Shown piece by piece: positions 36,730-45,093 of a DNA stretch of 58,825 bases (within the stretch, counting starts at the first letter, position 1; the number at the start of each line of letters is the position of its first letter). Made by a program: the position numbers and the translations under genes. The stretch comes from an uncultured Gemmiger sp. (GTDB lineage Bacteria > Bacillota > Clostridia > Oscillospirales > Ruminococcaceae). Location: NCBI GenBank assembly GCA_944382785.1, contig CALWNO010000011.1:1-58825 (forward strand), written 5' to 3'. The notes beneath the pieces are model-generated. The model worked only from the letters and a program-made list of their open reading frames with translations, was not told the origin of the DNA and made no database searches.

Positions 36730-37226
36730 CTTTGTGTCTCCTCTCCGAAGGTCAGGCGCATCTGATGCCAGCGCACACCGCCATGCACCGAGCCGCAGAA
36801 CCCTTCGTCCACAAATCCCAATTTGCCATAGTAGGACAGGCGATACTCCTTGCAGGTCAGAACAAGGCCACGCCGTCCCTGCCTGCGGGCATGCTCGGTC
36901 ATGGCTTTCACCAGCCGGGCCCCATACCCATGGCGACGGTCCTGTTCCCGCACGTCCAGCCCAAAGATCATCTGCCAGGCTCCCTGCTCGTTGTGCAGAT
37001 CTGCCTGCTCGAACATGCGGTCCTCCAGGTCAGGCAGATCGGTGACCATCCCGTTGATAAATCCGATCAGGGTATCCTGTTCGGTCAGCAGGAGAAAATG
37101 CTGCCCAAAAACCTTCAGTCTCTCTTGCAGGGATTGCCGAGTGGCTGCTTCTGCCGGCGGGAAGCAGGCGGCCTCCAGCGCGGCAACAGCGTCCAGATCT
37201 TTCATATTCGCAGTACGTATCTGCAT
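36726..37226 (-). CDS. GNAT-family N-acetyltransferase
   Basis: Acetyl-CoA-dependent acetyltransferase of 166 residues, substrate unknown. The acetyl-CoA loop is RRHGYGARLV (about residues 95-104), with the preceding IFGLDVREQDR strand and the C-terminal SYYGKLGFVDEG motif. The start region RTANMKDLDAVAALEAACFP is like arylalkylamine-type GNATs. ATG at 37226 is chosen because the longer frame has no ribosome site; GCGAGGAATC precedes it. It is the first gene of a two-gene unit with yfcE. Confidence 0.87.
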   Translation of the reverse strand: MQIRTANMKDLDAVAALEAACFPPAEAATRQSLQERLKVFGQHFLLLTEQDTLIGFINGMVTDLPDLEDRMFEQADLHNEQGAWQMIFGLDVREQDRRHGYGARLVKAMTEHARRQGRRGLVLTCKEYRLSYYGKLGFVDEGFCGSVHGGVRWHQMRLTFGEETQR

Positions 37227-37274
37227 TGTAGATTCCTCGCTTCCATGGCGGGAAAAGCCGCCTTCTATTGGTAT

Positions 37275-37303
37275 ATAATGCCTGTTCCCGCTTTTTCTGT
37301 CAA
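37275..37303 (-). promoter_or_regulatory. Promoter of GNAT-yfcE
   Basis: On the minus strand TTGACA (37298-37303) and CATTAT (37275-37280) are 17 bases apart; a slightly shifted TTATAT is an alternative -10. Confidence 0.6.
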
Positions 37304-37329
37304 GGCTGCCGGGCCTTTGTCTCAAGCAG

Positions 37330-37377
37330 AACGCCCGATGTTTTCGGGCACAAGGGCTGCCAAAAACATCGGGCGTT
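37330..37377. terminator. Hairpin after queA
   Basis: AACGCCCGATGTTTT (37330-37344) and its exact complement (37363-37377) form a 15-bp stem with an inner GGCA/TGCC pairing. It lies between queA and the GNAT promoter and probably ends the queA transcript, although the better T-run lies on the plus strand. Confidence 0.7.
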
Positions 37378-37394
37378 TCCTTTTGAAGAGCTTC

Positions 37395-38423
37395 TTATTC
37401 GATCAGCATGGCATCGCCAAAGGAGAAGAAGCGGTATTTCTCCTGCACAGCCACTTTGTAGGCAGCCATGGTCTTTTCATAGCCGTAGAAGGCGGCAATG
37501 AGCATGATCAGGGTGCTTTCGGGCAGGTGGAAGTTGGTCACCAGGGCGTCGATGGCATGCAGCTCCACCCCGGGATACAGGAAGATATCGGTGCTGCCGC
37601 TGCAGGGAACAATCTTTCCGTACCGGGCCCAGACAGCTTCCAGGGTGCGGCAGCTGGTGGTGCCCACCGCCACCACCCGGTGGCCGTTGGCCCGGGCCTC
37701 ATTGATGGCAGCCGCGGCGGCCTCATCTACACAGTACCACTCGGTGTGCATGTGGTGATCCTCGATGGACTCCTCGTTCACCGGGCGGAAGGTGCCAAGC
37801 CCCACATGCAGGGTCACTTCCACGATCTTGACGCCCTTGTTCTCGATGGTCTTGAGCAGTTCCGGGGTGAAATGCAGCCCGGCGGTGGGGGCAGCGGCAC
37901 TGCCCAGCTCCTTGGCGTACACGGTCTGGTACTGGCTCTGGTCCTCCAGCTGCTTGGTAATATAAGGGGGCAGAGGCATCTTGCCGAACTCGTCCAGCTT
38001 TTCGTACAGCGTCTGGGTATCATAAGTGAAGGTGACCAGCTTGTTGCCGTCGGGCAGAGTCTCGTCCACCACGGCGGTCAGGCTGCCGTCACCGAATTTC
38101 AGTTTCGTACCGGCCTGCATCCGACGGCCCGGCCGGGCCAGACATTCCCAGGTATCCCCTTTTGCCTGGCGCAGCAGCAGCACTTCGCACACAGCGCCGG
38201 TGGGCACCTTGTCACCGATGAGGCGGGCAGGCAACACCTTGGAGTTATTGATGACCAGAACGTCCCCGGCGTTCAGATGGTCGGGCAGATCGTGAAAAAT
38301 CTCATGTTTGATGGAATCGTCCTTACGGTTCAGCACCATCAGACGGGCGCTGTCCCGCGGGTCGGCGGGTTCCTGGGCGATCAGCTCTTTGGGAAGGTCA
38401 TACCAAAAGTCTTTTTTCAGCAT
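37395..38423 (-). CDS. queA: S-adenosylmethionine:tRNA ribosyltransferase-isomerase QueA
   Basis: Transfers the ribosyl moiety of SAM to preQ1 in tRNA to make epoxyqueuosine. The 342 residues start with KKDFWYDLPKELIAQEP and contain DPRDSARLM, VINNSKVLPARL, GLHFTPELL and VTNFHLPESTL, all strongly conserved in QueA. Length is normal. It stands alone, divergent from the lysine operon; tgt and queH/queG are not in the window. Confidence 0.96.
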   Translation of the reverse strand: MLKKDFWYDLPKELIAQEPADPRDSARLMVLNRKDDSIKHEIFHDLPDHLNAGDVLVINNSKVLPARLIGDKVPTGAVCEVLLLRQAKGDTWECLARPGRRMQAGTKLKFGDGSLTAVVDETLPDGNKLVTFTYDTQTLYEKLDEFGKMPLPPYITKQLEDQSQYQTVYAKELGSAAAPTAGLHFTPELLKTIENKGVKIVEVTLHVGLGTFRPVNEESIEDHHMHTEWYCVDEAAAAAINEARANGHRVVAVGTTSCRTLEAVWARYGKIVPCSGSTDIFLYPGVELHAIDALVTNFHLPESTLIMLIAAFYGYEKTMAAYKVAVQEKYRFFSFGDAMLIE

Positions 38424-38443
38424 AGTTTTGCATCCTTTTCACG

Positions 38444-38472
38444 TTGACAATCAGGGGCGGCAATGCTATTAT
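38444..38472 (+). promoter_or_regulatory. Promoter of the lysine operon leader
   Basis: TTGACA (38444-38449) and TATTAT (38467-38472) with 17-base spacing, about 36 bases before the riboswitch aptamer. Confidence 0.9.
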
Positions 38473-38507
38473 GAACACATGGCGGCGGGCATACATCCAC
38501 CGCCGCA

Positions 38508-38728
38508 GACACAGAGGCGCGGGCAACATCAGTATCCGCAGGTTTTCGGCCAGCCAGGCAGCGGCCGCGGAGAAAGGGTTTCCCGCCGAAGGCGATGCAC
38601 GGCACGCATCGGCCTGGGTCCGCCGCCGAACAGGGACGGAACTGTCATGCCGAAAGGTATGTTGCGCTGTGTTGTATGCAATGTATCATTATATTGCATT
38701 TTGTGCCGGTTTTCAAGCCGGTTTTTTT
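38508..38728 (+). ncRNA. Lysine riboswitch (L-box) with terminator
   Basis: P1 is formed by GACACAG (38508-38514) and CTGTGTT (38667-38673). Conserved L-box pieces are AGAGGCGCG after P1, the GAGAAAGGGTTTCCCGCCGAAGG-type region (near 38570-38596) and ACTGTCATG (38641-38649). A terminator hairpin CCGGTT/AGCCGG (38706-38721) with seven T follows. Binding of lysine should favour termination and so reduce asd-dapA-dapB expression. Family assigned by eye from consensus. Confidence 0.88.
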
Positions 38729-38766
38729 ATTGCCTCCGGGTAATCGGGAAGCCGCAGACAAACCAA

Positions 38767-38822
38767 GGCGGAGAGCACCTCCGCCGGATGTGCCGCATAC
38801 AATGGCCTGTATGCGGGGCACA
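38767..38822 (+). promoter_or_regulatory. Two additional leader hairpins before asd
   Basis: After the riboswitch terminator, GGCGGAG (38767-38773) pairs with CTCCGCC (38779-38785), and TGTGCCGCATACA (38789-38801) pairs with TGTATGCGGGGCACA (38808-38822). No T-tract follows. The second hairpin ends about 8 bases before the asd ribosome site GAAAGGAAGG, so it could affect translation or mRNA stability. Confidence 0.7.
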
Positions 38823-38846
38823 GCACGAAAGGAAGGTTTTTGTAAG

Positions 38847-39923
38847 ATGAAACAGTACAAAGTCGGCGTTGTAGGCGCCACCGGCATGGTCGGTCAGCGG
38901 TTTGTGACTCTGTTGGCCCAGCATCCCTGGTTTCACATCACCGCGCTGGCGGCTTCCGCCCGTTCCGCCGGCAAGACCTATGAGCAGGCGGTGGGCAGCC
39001 GCTGGGCCATGCAGACCCCCATGCCGGACAGCGTCAAGGACATGGTCGTGATGGATGCCGCCGACGTGCAGGCTGTAGCCGCCAAGGTAGATTTCGTCTT
39101 CTGCGCCGTGAACATGAAGAAGGATGAGATCAAGGCGCTGGAAGAAGCCTATGCCAAGGCTGAGTGCCCGGTGGTCTCCAACAACAGCGCCCACCGCTTC
39201 ACCCCCGACGTGCCCATGGTGGTGCCCGAGATCAACGCCGAACACATCGAGATCATCCCCGCCCAGCGCAAGCGCCTGGGCACCAAGCGCGGCTTTATTG
39301 CCGTCAAATCCAACTGCAGCCTGCAGAGCTATGTGCCCGCCCTGCATCCCCTGCGCAGCTACGGCATCACCAAGTGCCTGGTCTGCACCTACCAGGCCAT
39401 TTCCGGTGCCGGCAAGACCTTTGAAACCTTCCCGGACATCCTGGACAATGTCATCCCCTACATCGGTGGCGAGGAAGAAAAGAGTGAGCAGGAGCCTCTG
39501 AAGCTGTGGGGCCACATCGAGGGCGACCGCATCGTGTCCGCCGACGGCCCGTCCTTCACGGCCCAGTGCCTGCGGGTACCGGTTTCCGACGGCCATGTGG
39601 GCGCGGTGTTCGTGAGCTTTGAGCACAAGCCCACCAAGGAGGAGATCCTGTCTGCCTGGGCCAACTTCCACGGTGCCGCCCAGGACCTGAATCTGCCCAG
39701 CGCCCCCAAACAGTTCCTGCATTACTTCGAGCAAAATGACCGTCCCCAGCCCAAGCTGGACCGCATGCTGGAAAACGGAATGGCCGTGAGCATCGGCCGC
39801 CTGCGGGAGGACACCCAGTACGACTACAAGTTTGTCTGCCTTTCCCACAACACCCTGCGCGGTGCGGCGGGTGGCGCTGTACTACTGGCCGAACTGCTGG
39901 CCGCCAAGGGTTACCTGGACTGA
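38847..39923 (+). CDS. asd: Aspartate-semialdehyde dehydrogenase
   Basis: Reduces aspartyl phosphate to aspartate semialdehyde, the branch point to lysine, DAP, threonine and methionine. The 358 residues have the NADP loop GATGMVGQR at the N-terminus, the catalytic Cys157 in VKSNCSLQS, and GAGKTFE nearby; this is the larger, archaeal/fungal-like Asd form. ATG at 38847 with AAGGAAGG upstream is preferred; the longer frame runs through the riboswitch. dapA follows after 41 bases. Confidence 0.96.
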   Translation: MKQYKVGVVGATGMVGQRFVTLLAQHPWFHITALAASARSAGKTYEQAVGSRWAMQTPMPDSVKDMVVMDAADVQAVAAKVDFVFCAVNMKKDEIKALEEAYAKAECPVVSNNSAHRFTPDVPMVVPEINAEHIEIIPAQRKRLGTKRGFIAVKSNCSLQSYVPALHPLRSYGITKCLVCTYQAISGAGKTFETFPDILDNVIPYIGGEEEKSEQEPLKLWGHIEGDRIVSADGPSFTAQCLRVPVSDGHVGAVFVSFEHKPTKEEILSAWANFHGAAQDLNLPSAPKQFLHYFEQNDRPQPKLDRMLENGMAVSIGRLREDTQYDYKFVCLSHNTLRGAAGGAVLLAELLAAKGYLD

Positions 39924-39964
39924 AACCCGTTTTTTGCCTTTTGTGATCAAAAAGGAGACCCCTT

Positions 39965-40858
39965 ATGAAGAAGCCTGTCTTTACCGGTGCCGGCGTGGCC
40001 ATCATCACACCTATGAACCAGGACGGTACGGTCAACTTTGAAGAGCTGGGCCGCATCATCGACAACCAGATTGAGAACGGCACCGACGCCATTATCATCT
40101 GCGGCACTACCGGTGAATCCGCCACCCTGACTCATGAAGAGCATGTAGCCTGCATCCGCTACGCGGTGGAGCATACCGCCCATCGGGTTCCGGTGGTGGC
40201 AGGTACCGGCTCCAACCACACCGACTACGCCATCAACCTGTCCCACGAAGCCGAGAAGGCCGGTGTGGACGCCCTGCTGCTGGTCACTCCTTATTACAAC
40301 AAGGCCAGTCAGGCCGGTCTGGTGGCCCATTTCACCGCCATCGCCAACTCGGTTTCCCTGCCCTGCATCCTGTACAATGTCCCCTCCCGCACCGGGTGCA
40401 ACATCCAGCCCGCCACCCTGGCAAAGCTGGCCAAGGTGCCCAACATCAATGCGGTGAAGGAAGCCAGCGGCAACATCTCTCAGGTAGCCGAGGTGGCTGC
40501 CCTGTGTGGGGATGAACTGAACATCTATTCCGGCAACGACGACCAGATCGTGCCTATCCTGTCTTTGGGCGGCAAGGGCGTGATCAGCGTGTTGTCCAAC
40601 GTGGCGCCCCGCCAGGCCCACGACATCTGCCAGGCCTGGTTTGACGGCAAGCCCGCCGAGAGCCTGCGCCTGCAGCTGGAGGCCCTGGAGCTGTGCCACG
40701 CCCTGTTTGCCGATGTGAACCCCATCCCGGTCAAGTGGGCCATGAACCGTCTGGGCTGGGCCGCCGGTCCCCTGCGCCTGCCTTTGTGCCCGCCCAGTGA
40801 GGCTGTGCAGCAGCGCCTGGAAAACGCCATGAAGCAATATGGTCTTTTGAAAGACTGA
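39965..40858 (+). CDS. dapA: 4-hydroxy-tetrahydrodipicolinate synthase
   Basis: Condenses pyruvate and aspartate semialdehyde, the first committed step to DAP and lysine. The 297 residues contain CGTTGES, the Tyr of LYNVPSRTG and the Schiff-base Lys165 in NAVKEASG. Length is normal. AAAAGGAGACCCC precedes the ATG. A terminator-like hairpin lies between this gene and dapB. Confidence 0.97.
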   Translation: MKKPVFTGAGVAIITPMNQDGTVNFEELGRIIDNQIENGTDAIIICGTTGESATLTHEEHVACIRYAVEHTAHRVPVVAGTGSNHTDYAINLSHEAEKAGVDALLLVTPYYNKASQAGLVAHFTAIANSVSLPCILYNVPSRTGCNIQPATLAKLAKVPNINAVKEASGNISQVAEVAALCGDELNIYSGNDDQIVPILSLGGKGVISVLSNVAPRQAHDICQAWFDGKPAESLRLQLEALELCHALFADVNPIPVKWAMNRLGWAAGPLRLPLCPPSEAVQQRLENAMKQYGLLKD

Positions 40859-40866
40859 ATCTGAGC

Positions 40867-40925
40867 CACAGGGCCCGCTGTGTTCCGCCGTACAGGCGGG
40901 CCGCCGCGGGTCCTGTGTGTCTTTT
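40867..40925 (+). terminator. Hairpin with T-tract between dapA and dapB
   Basis: CACAGGGCCCGC (40867-40878) pairs with GCGGGTCCTGTG (40906-40917) with one G-U pair; inner CCGCC/GGCGG also pairs. CTTTTT follows at 40921-40925. It looks like an intra-operonic terminator that might lower dapB and downstream expression. Confidence 0.7.
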
Positions 40926-40964
40926 TGCCGATACCCAATATGCTAAAAGGAAGTGGATTGTACA

Positions 40965-41738
40965 ATGACTGATCTGATCATTCAGGGCATTGGTGGCCGT
41001 ATGGGCCACGCCCTGCTGGAAAAAATTGCTGCCCGGGGGGACTGCCGTGTGGTGGCAGGGGTTGACCAGAAGGCCGGGGATACGAGCGGTATCCCGGTGT
41101 ATGCTTCGGTGAACGATCTGCCCGCCGGGACGAAAGGCGTTCTGATTGACTTTACCTCCCCCGCTGGTGCGGTGGCTGCTGCTGAGTATGGCGCCGAACA
41201 CGGCATGCCCTGCGTGATCTGTTCCACCGGCCTGACCAAGGAACAGGAAGCTCAGCTGGAAGCAGCCAGTGAGAAGGTGGCTATTTTCCGCAGCGCCAAT
41301 ATGTCGGTGGGCATCAATGTCCTGATTGAGCTGTGCAAGCGGGCAGTCACTCTCTTTGACGGCGAGTTTGATATCGAGATCGTGGAAAAGCACCACCACA
41401 ACAAGCTGGACGCCCCCAGCGGCACTGCCCTGATGATTGCGGATGCCATCAACGCCCAGGCCGGCGGCAAGTATGAATATGTGTACGATCGCCATGAAGT
41501 CCGGCAGAAGCGCGGCGCACAGGAACTGGGCATCAGCTCTGTGCGCGGCGGCGGCATTGTGGGAGACCACGACGTGCTTTTCTGCGGTGCCGAGGAAGTT
41601 GTGACCCTGAGCCATGTGGCCCAGAGCCGCGGTGTCTTTGCGGACGGTGCCATCCAGGCGGCTTTGTTCCTGAACGACCGGGCTCCCGGCTACTACACCA
41701 TGAGCGACATGCTGCAGGGGAAACTGTCATGCGTATAA
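40965..41738 (+). CDS. dapB: 4-hydroxy-tetrahydrodipicolinate reductase
   Basis: Second step of the DAP/lysine branch, reducing the DapA product with NAD(P)H. The 257 residues contain the nucleotide loop GIGGRMGHAL, the DFTSPAG strand, and EKHHHNKLDAPSGTA with catalytic His and Lys. ATG at 40965 is preferred to a GTG 12 bases earlier because of spacing from AAAAGGAAG. The 3' end overlaps the capA-like gene by 10 bases. Confidence 0.96.
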   Translation: MTDLIIQGIGGRMGHALLEKIAARGDCRVVAGVDQKAGDTSGIPVYASVNDLPAGTKGVLIDFTSPAGAVAAAEYGAEHGMPCVICSTGLTKEQEAQLEAASEKVAIFRSANMSVGINVLIELCKRAVTLFDGEFDIEIVEKHHHNKLDAPSGTALMIADAINAQAGGKYEYVYDRHEVRQKRGAQELGISSVRGGGIVGDHDVLFCGAEEVVTLSHVAQSRGVFADGAIQAALFLNDRAPGYYTMSDMLQGKLSCV

Positions 41739-42958
41739 AGAAAGTCTCTCTGGCTGCCGGATTGCTGGCGGCGGCCATGCTTGTGTCCCTGGCAGGCTGC
41801 GGGGCGGGCAAGACGGCGGAGACCTCCGCCGTTGCGGAAGCCTCTACACAAAATACCCCTGCCCCCACACCGGAGCCTACTCCGGAACCCACACCCACGG
41901 TGGAGACCGTGCGCTTTTCTGCCAGCGGGGATAATCTGATTCATGAGGGTCTATACAACCAGGCCCGCCGCCGGGCCCAGGCGGAAGGCAAAGACGGGTA
42001 TGATTTTACCTTTGCCTATGAGAACCTGCGGGACTTTTACGCCGGGTATGATGTAAACTGGCTCAACCAGGAAACCCTGGTCAATGACGCCTTCGAACCT
42101 TCCGGCTATCCCCTGTTTTCCACCCCCACCGGCATTACCGACGCGCTGTATGACATCGGGTTCCGGGTGTTCAGCACCTCCAACAACCACAGTTACGACA
42201 AGGGTGCCCAAGGGATTGAGTCTTCTCTCGCCCATTGGAATTCCATGCCCGATGATGTGGTGACCGCCGGGTTCTACCCCATGACGGAAGAAGCGGCCGC
42301 TGAATCGGACGGGCTCAGCTATCAGACAGTCAACGGGATCACCATCGGATATCTTTCCTATACCGAGTTCACCAACGGAATTCCCACACCGACGGATGCC
42401 GAACACGGTGTGGTGTATCTGGATGATACCGATACCATCTCCGCCCAGATAGCCGAGATGCGTCCCAACTGCGACGTTCTGGTGGTCAGCTGCCACTGGG
42501 GTGTGGAGGGCAGCCACGATGTAACAGAAGTACAGCAGGAGAAAGCCCAGTGGCTGGCCGATCAGGGTGCGGACCTGATCATCGGCACCCACCCCCATGT
42601 GACTCAGACAGCCGAATGGCTGACGGCCGCAGATGGCCGCCAGGTATTCGTGGCCTATTCCCTGGGAAATTTCATCAGTGCCCAGTCGTCCCCGGACAAC
42701 ATGATCGGCGCCATTCTGAGCGTGAATTTTGAAAAGACCACACAGCCGGACGGCAGCAGCACCACGGTGGTACAGGACCCGCAGCTGATCCCCACCGTGA
42801 CCCAGTACGAAAACGGATATGCGGACATCCGGGTGTATCTGTTCCGGGATTACACCGGCGAGCTGGGAGCCGCCCACGGCAACTTTACCCTGGACCGCGC
42901 CTACATACAGCAGGTGCTGGAAGACAGTATCGACCCTGCATTTTTGGTATTGGAGTAA
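41729..42958 (+). CDS. CapA/PgsA-like metallophosphatase lipoprotein
   Basis: A 409-residue exported lipoprotein: signal with lipobox LVSLAGC (Cys24), a Thr/Pro/Glu-rich spacer (about residues 42-57), then a CapA domain with SASGDNLIH, STSNNHSYDKG, VVSCHWGVEG and GTHPHVTQ, the last three holding metal-binding His/Asn. The domain is a calcineurin-like phosphatase fold found in poly-gamma-glutamate synthesis, but no pgsB/C genes are present. It starts inside dapB, so its coupling to the lysine operon is tight; why is unclear. Confidence 0.88.
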   Translation: MRIKKVSLAAGLLAAAMLVSLAGCGAGKTAETSAVAEASTQNTPAPTPEPTPEPTPTVETVRFSASGDNLIHEGLYNQARRRAQAEGKDGYDFTFAYENLRDFYAGYDVNWLNQETLVNDAFEPSGYPLFSTPTGITDALYDIGFRVFSTSNNHSYDKGAQGIESSLAHWNSMPDDVVTAGFYPMTEEAAAESDGLSYQTVNGITIGYLSYTEFTNGIPTPTDAEHGVVYLDDTDTISAQIAEMRPNCDVLVVSCHWGVEGSHDVTEVQQEKAQWLADQGADLIIGTHPHVTQTAEWLTAADGRQVFVAYSLGNFISAQSSPDNMIGAILSVNFEKTTQPDGSSTTVVQDPQLIPTVTQYENGYADIRVYLFRDYTGELGAAHGNFTLDRAYIQQVLEDSIDPAFLVLE

Positions 42959-42997
42959 ACGGGCTTGACCCGGAGCAGAGAAAGGATCTGAGGAACC

Positions 42998-43453
42998 ATG
43001 TATGGCGTAAGCAAGATCAGCAGTGAACAGAACATCATGCTCACTACCTTTCCGGGCGCACAGTACAGTGCCCAGAGTCTCGCTGAACATCTGGATGTCT
43101 TTGCCAAGGCAGGCATTGTGGTGGATATGATCTGCCAGAGCGCTCCCCGCGGCAGCGAGGTGGATTTCAGCTTCACCACCAGTTATGACAACTTCACCGC
43201 CGTGATGGTGGCCCTGCCCGACGCCGTCAAGAGCAAACCGCCGCTGATTTCCGGTGGATACAGCAAGATCAACCTGTTCGGTGAAGAGATGGTTACCAGC
43301 TGCGGCGTGGCAGCCCGGGCTCTGCAGGCTCTGGCTCAGGTCAGCGTGGAGGTAGTGCTCATCACCACCAGCGACCTGGATATCTCGCTGCTGGTCCGCC
43401 AGCAGGACGAGGATGTGGCCCTGGAGGCTCTCCGCAAAACCTTTGCCCTGTAA
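42998..43453 (+). CDS. Stand-alone ACT-domain protein, aspartokinase-regulatory type
   Basis: A 151-residue protein made of two ACT-like modules without a kinase domain. The second half (KINLFGEEMVTSCGVAARAL and VEVVLITTSDLDISLLV) closely resembles the lysine-binding ACT of aspartokinase, including the GVAARALQAL helix. It is the last gene of the lysine operon, after the CapA-like gene by 39 bases. It may sense lysine or associate with a separately encoded aspartokinase; that is inference. AGAAAGGATCTGAGGAACC precedes the ATG. Confidence 0.85.
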   Translation: MYGVSKISSEQNIMLTTFPGAQYSAQSLAEHLDVFAKAGIVVDMICQSAPRGSEVDFSFTTSYDNFTAVMVALPDAVKSKPPLISGGYSKINLFGEEMVTSCGVAARALQALAQVSVEVVLITTSDLDISLLVRQQDEDVALEALRKTFAL

Positions 43454-43459
43454 CCATGG

Positions 43460-43513
43460 AAAAAGCCCTGCCGGGTATTTTGTGCCCTCAGCACAAGCCC
43501 GGCAGGGCTTTTT
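43460..43513. terminator. Bidirectional terminator at the end of the lysine operon
   Basis: AAAAAGCCCTGCCGGG (43460-43475) and CCCGGCAGGGCTTTTT (43498-43513) are exact complements. It serves the lysine operon on the plus strand and the CPBP gene on the minus strand. Confidence 0.93.
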
Positions 43514-43536
43514 GTATTCACTTGTATCTCAGACTG

Positions 43537-44559
43537 TCAGGGTTCCGGCTGTGTTTCTTCCGCCCAAATCCGGGGACGGATGGTAAACACTTTGGAGGCA
43601 AACACCGGCATGTACAAAACCGCATACAGCACCAAGGTGAGGAGCACATCCGACCAGGGAATCACCTGGTTGCTGATCTCCGCAGAATTGGTATACACCA
43701 CAATCAGGTTATTGTTGAAGTAATGCAGCAGAACCGGTATCCAGATATTGTTGGTCTTGAGGTATGCCCAGGCAAAGAACACGCCCAGCGCCACACAACC
43801 GATGATCTGGCTGACCAGGCTTTGCAGGGAAGTTTCGGGGCTGTAGTAAAACAAGTTCAGCGGCAGGTGCCACAGTCCCCACAAAATGCCCAGGATCAGA
43901 ATTCCCAGACGGGGCCCGAATTTCTGCTGCAGGCGGGGCTGCAGATAATACCGCCAGCCGTATTCCTCCCCGAAAAAGGCGGTAAAGCTGAGAAAGAAGT
44001 TAGGAACCAGAATTACCAGCAGTACCCATGGTGCAGGCGTGGCCCAGTATTCCAGATACTCTCCCAACTGACCGGCAGGGATCACCGACAAGAATACCGA
44101 GGCGGTACGCAGAAGAATGAACAGGACCACATACAAAAGGGCCTTGATGCCGCCATGCCAGCAAAGACCGCTGGACCGGCAGTTCTGCTTTTTCTCGGTG
44201 AGCAGGAAAAGCCAGGCGGGAATGCAGCCGATCACCACAACATAGTTGCAAATGACGGTCCAATTCATGGCGGGTGCGGCCACAGCACCGATGCAGCAGC
44301 CCATCATGACCAGGGTCAGTACCAGAAACAGTCCGTAAAACCGGCGGGTAAGCCCCAACTTACCTCGCCGGGCCCACAGCAGCGCTGCCATGGCCCCGGC
44401 CGCCGGGTAAAACATCTGGGCGTTGGGGAAGGCATCCGTCCCCCAGCCGTTTCGCTGGCAGATGCCCAGAGGAATCCCCATCAGGTAGGGCATGCCAAAG
44501 GCGATGAGGAAAAAAATCAGCAGTTCTTTGCGGGTATACTCTTTGGTTGTTTGTGGCAT
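43537..44559 (-). CDS. CPBP-family intramembrane metalloprotease
   Basis: A 340-residue polytopic membrane protein of the CPBP (Abi) type. The catalytic motifs are FFGEEYGWRYYLQPRL (EExxxR), the later ILWGLWHLPL (FxxxH equivalent) and HYFNNN. Such proteases act in self-immunity to bacteriocins or prenyl-type processing; target unknown here. ATG at 44559 follows AAAAGGAG by 8 bases. It is the last gene of a unit with a small membrane protein and an XRE regulator. Confidence 0.88.
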   Translation of the reverse strand: MPQTTKEYTRKELLIFFLIAFGMPYLMGIPLGICQRNGWGTDAFPNAQMFYPAAGAMAALLWARRGKLGLTRRFYGLFLVLTLVMMGCCIGAVAAPAMNWTVICNYVVVIGCIPAWLFLLTEKKQNCRSSGLCWHGGIKALLYVVLFILLRTASVFLSVIPAGQLGEYLEYWATPAPWVLLVILVPNFFLSFTAFFGEEYGWRYYLQPRLQQKFGPRLGILILGILWGLWHLPLNLFYYSPETSLQSLVSQIIGCVALGVFFAWAYLKTNNIWIPVLLHYFNNNLIVVYTNSAEISNQVIPWSDVLLTLVLYAVLYMPVFASKVFTIRPRIWAEETQPEP

Positions 44560-44598
44560 GAAAAACACTCCTTTTCTCGTCTTTTCGGGGAGAGCGGG

Positions 44599-45093
44599 TC
44601 AGTTTTTAGTGGTCTTGTCTTCTTCCTGTTCTTCTGGTTCCTGATCCAGCGCCTCCCGGCGCTTGTAATACAGCCAGGCACCTGCCTGCAGAACAGCGAA
44701 GGTCAATCCGAACGTGAACACGCCGCCGACAACAGCTCCCGGCCAGTAGCTCCATTGCCACCAGTCCTGGCGGCTGTTGCGCACCAGGGTAAACACAGTA
44801 AGACCTGCCCCGGCCAGCGCTGACCACAGGGCATTGGTCCTGGCATTGGGCTTTACATCAAAGGATGTCCAGATCCCGTTGCGCAGGTATTCTTCCAGAC
44901 CATAGACACACATGAGCATCAAGATGATCCCCTCGGCCATGTACTGCTCCGGCGGTACATCCGCCACCGCCTGTGCGATAACGGCGATGAGCAGGGCCGT
45001 CCAGGTACCCCAGAAACCGCGGTCGCTGATGGTCAGCAATTTCTGGGTTTGCATCTCATCCAGTTTGTTCTGTATATGAAACGGATTCTTCAT
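44599..45093 (-). CDS. Small membrane protein next to XRE regulator (DUF6773-like)
   Basis: A 164-residue protein with four transmembrane helices in two pairs (about residues 32-60 and 92-135). The N-terminus FHIQNKLDEMQTQKLLTISDRGFW and YGLEEYLRNGIW resemble proteins I recall as DUF6773, unverified. It ends in an acidic tail (EPEEQEEDKTTKN). Its start overlaps the XRE gene stop by 4 bases. This regulator-plus-membrane-protein pairing is frequent in Clostridia, but its role is unknown. Confidence 0.75.
   Translation of the reverse strand: MKNPFHIQNKLDEMQTQKLLTISDRGFWGTWTALLIAVIAQAVADVPPEQYMAEGIILMLMCVYGLEEYLRNGIWTSFDVKPNARTNALWSALAGAGLTVFTLVRNSRQDWWQWSYWPGAVVGGVFTFGLTFAVLQAGAWLYYKRREALDQEPEEQEEDKTTKN

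Noticed and set aside
38595-38846. N-terminal extension of asd upstream of 38847
   Set aside because: It would translate part of the lysine riboswitch and its terminator; family homology begins at MKQYKVGVVG with a good ribosome site.
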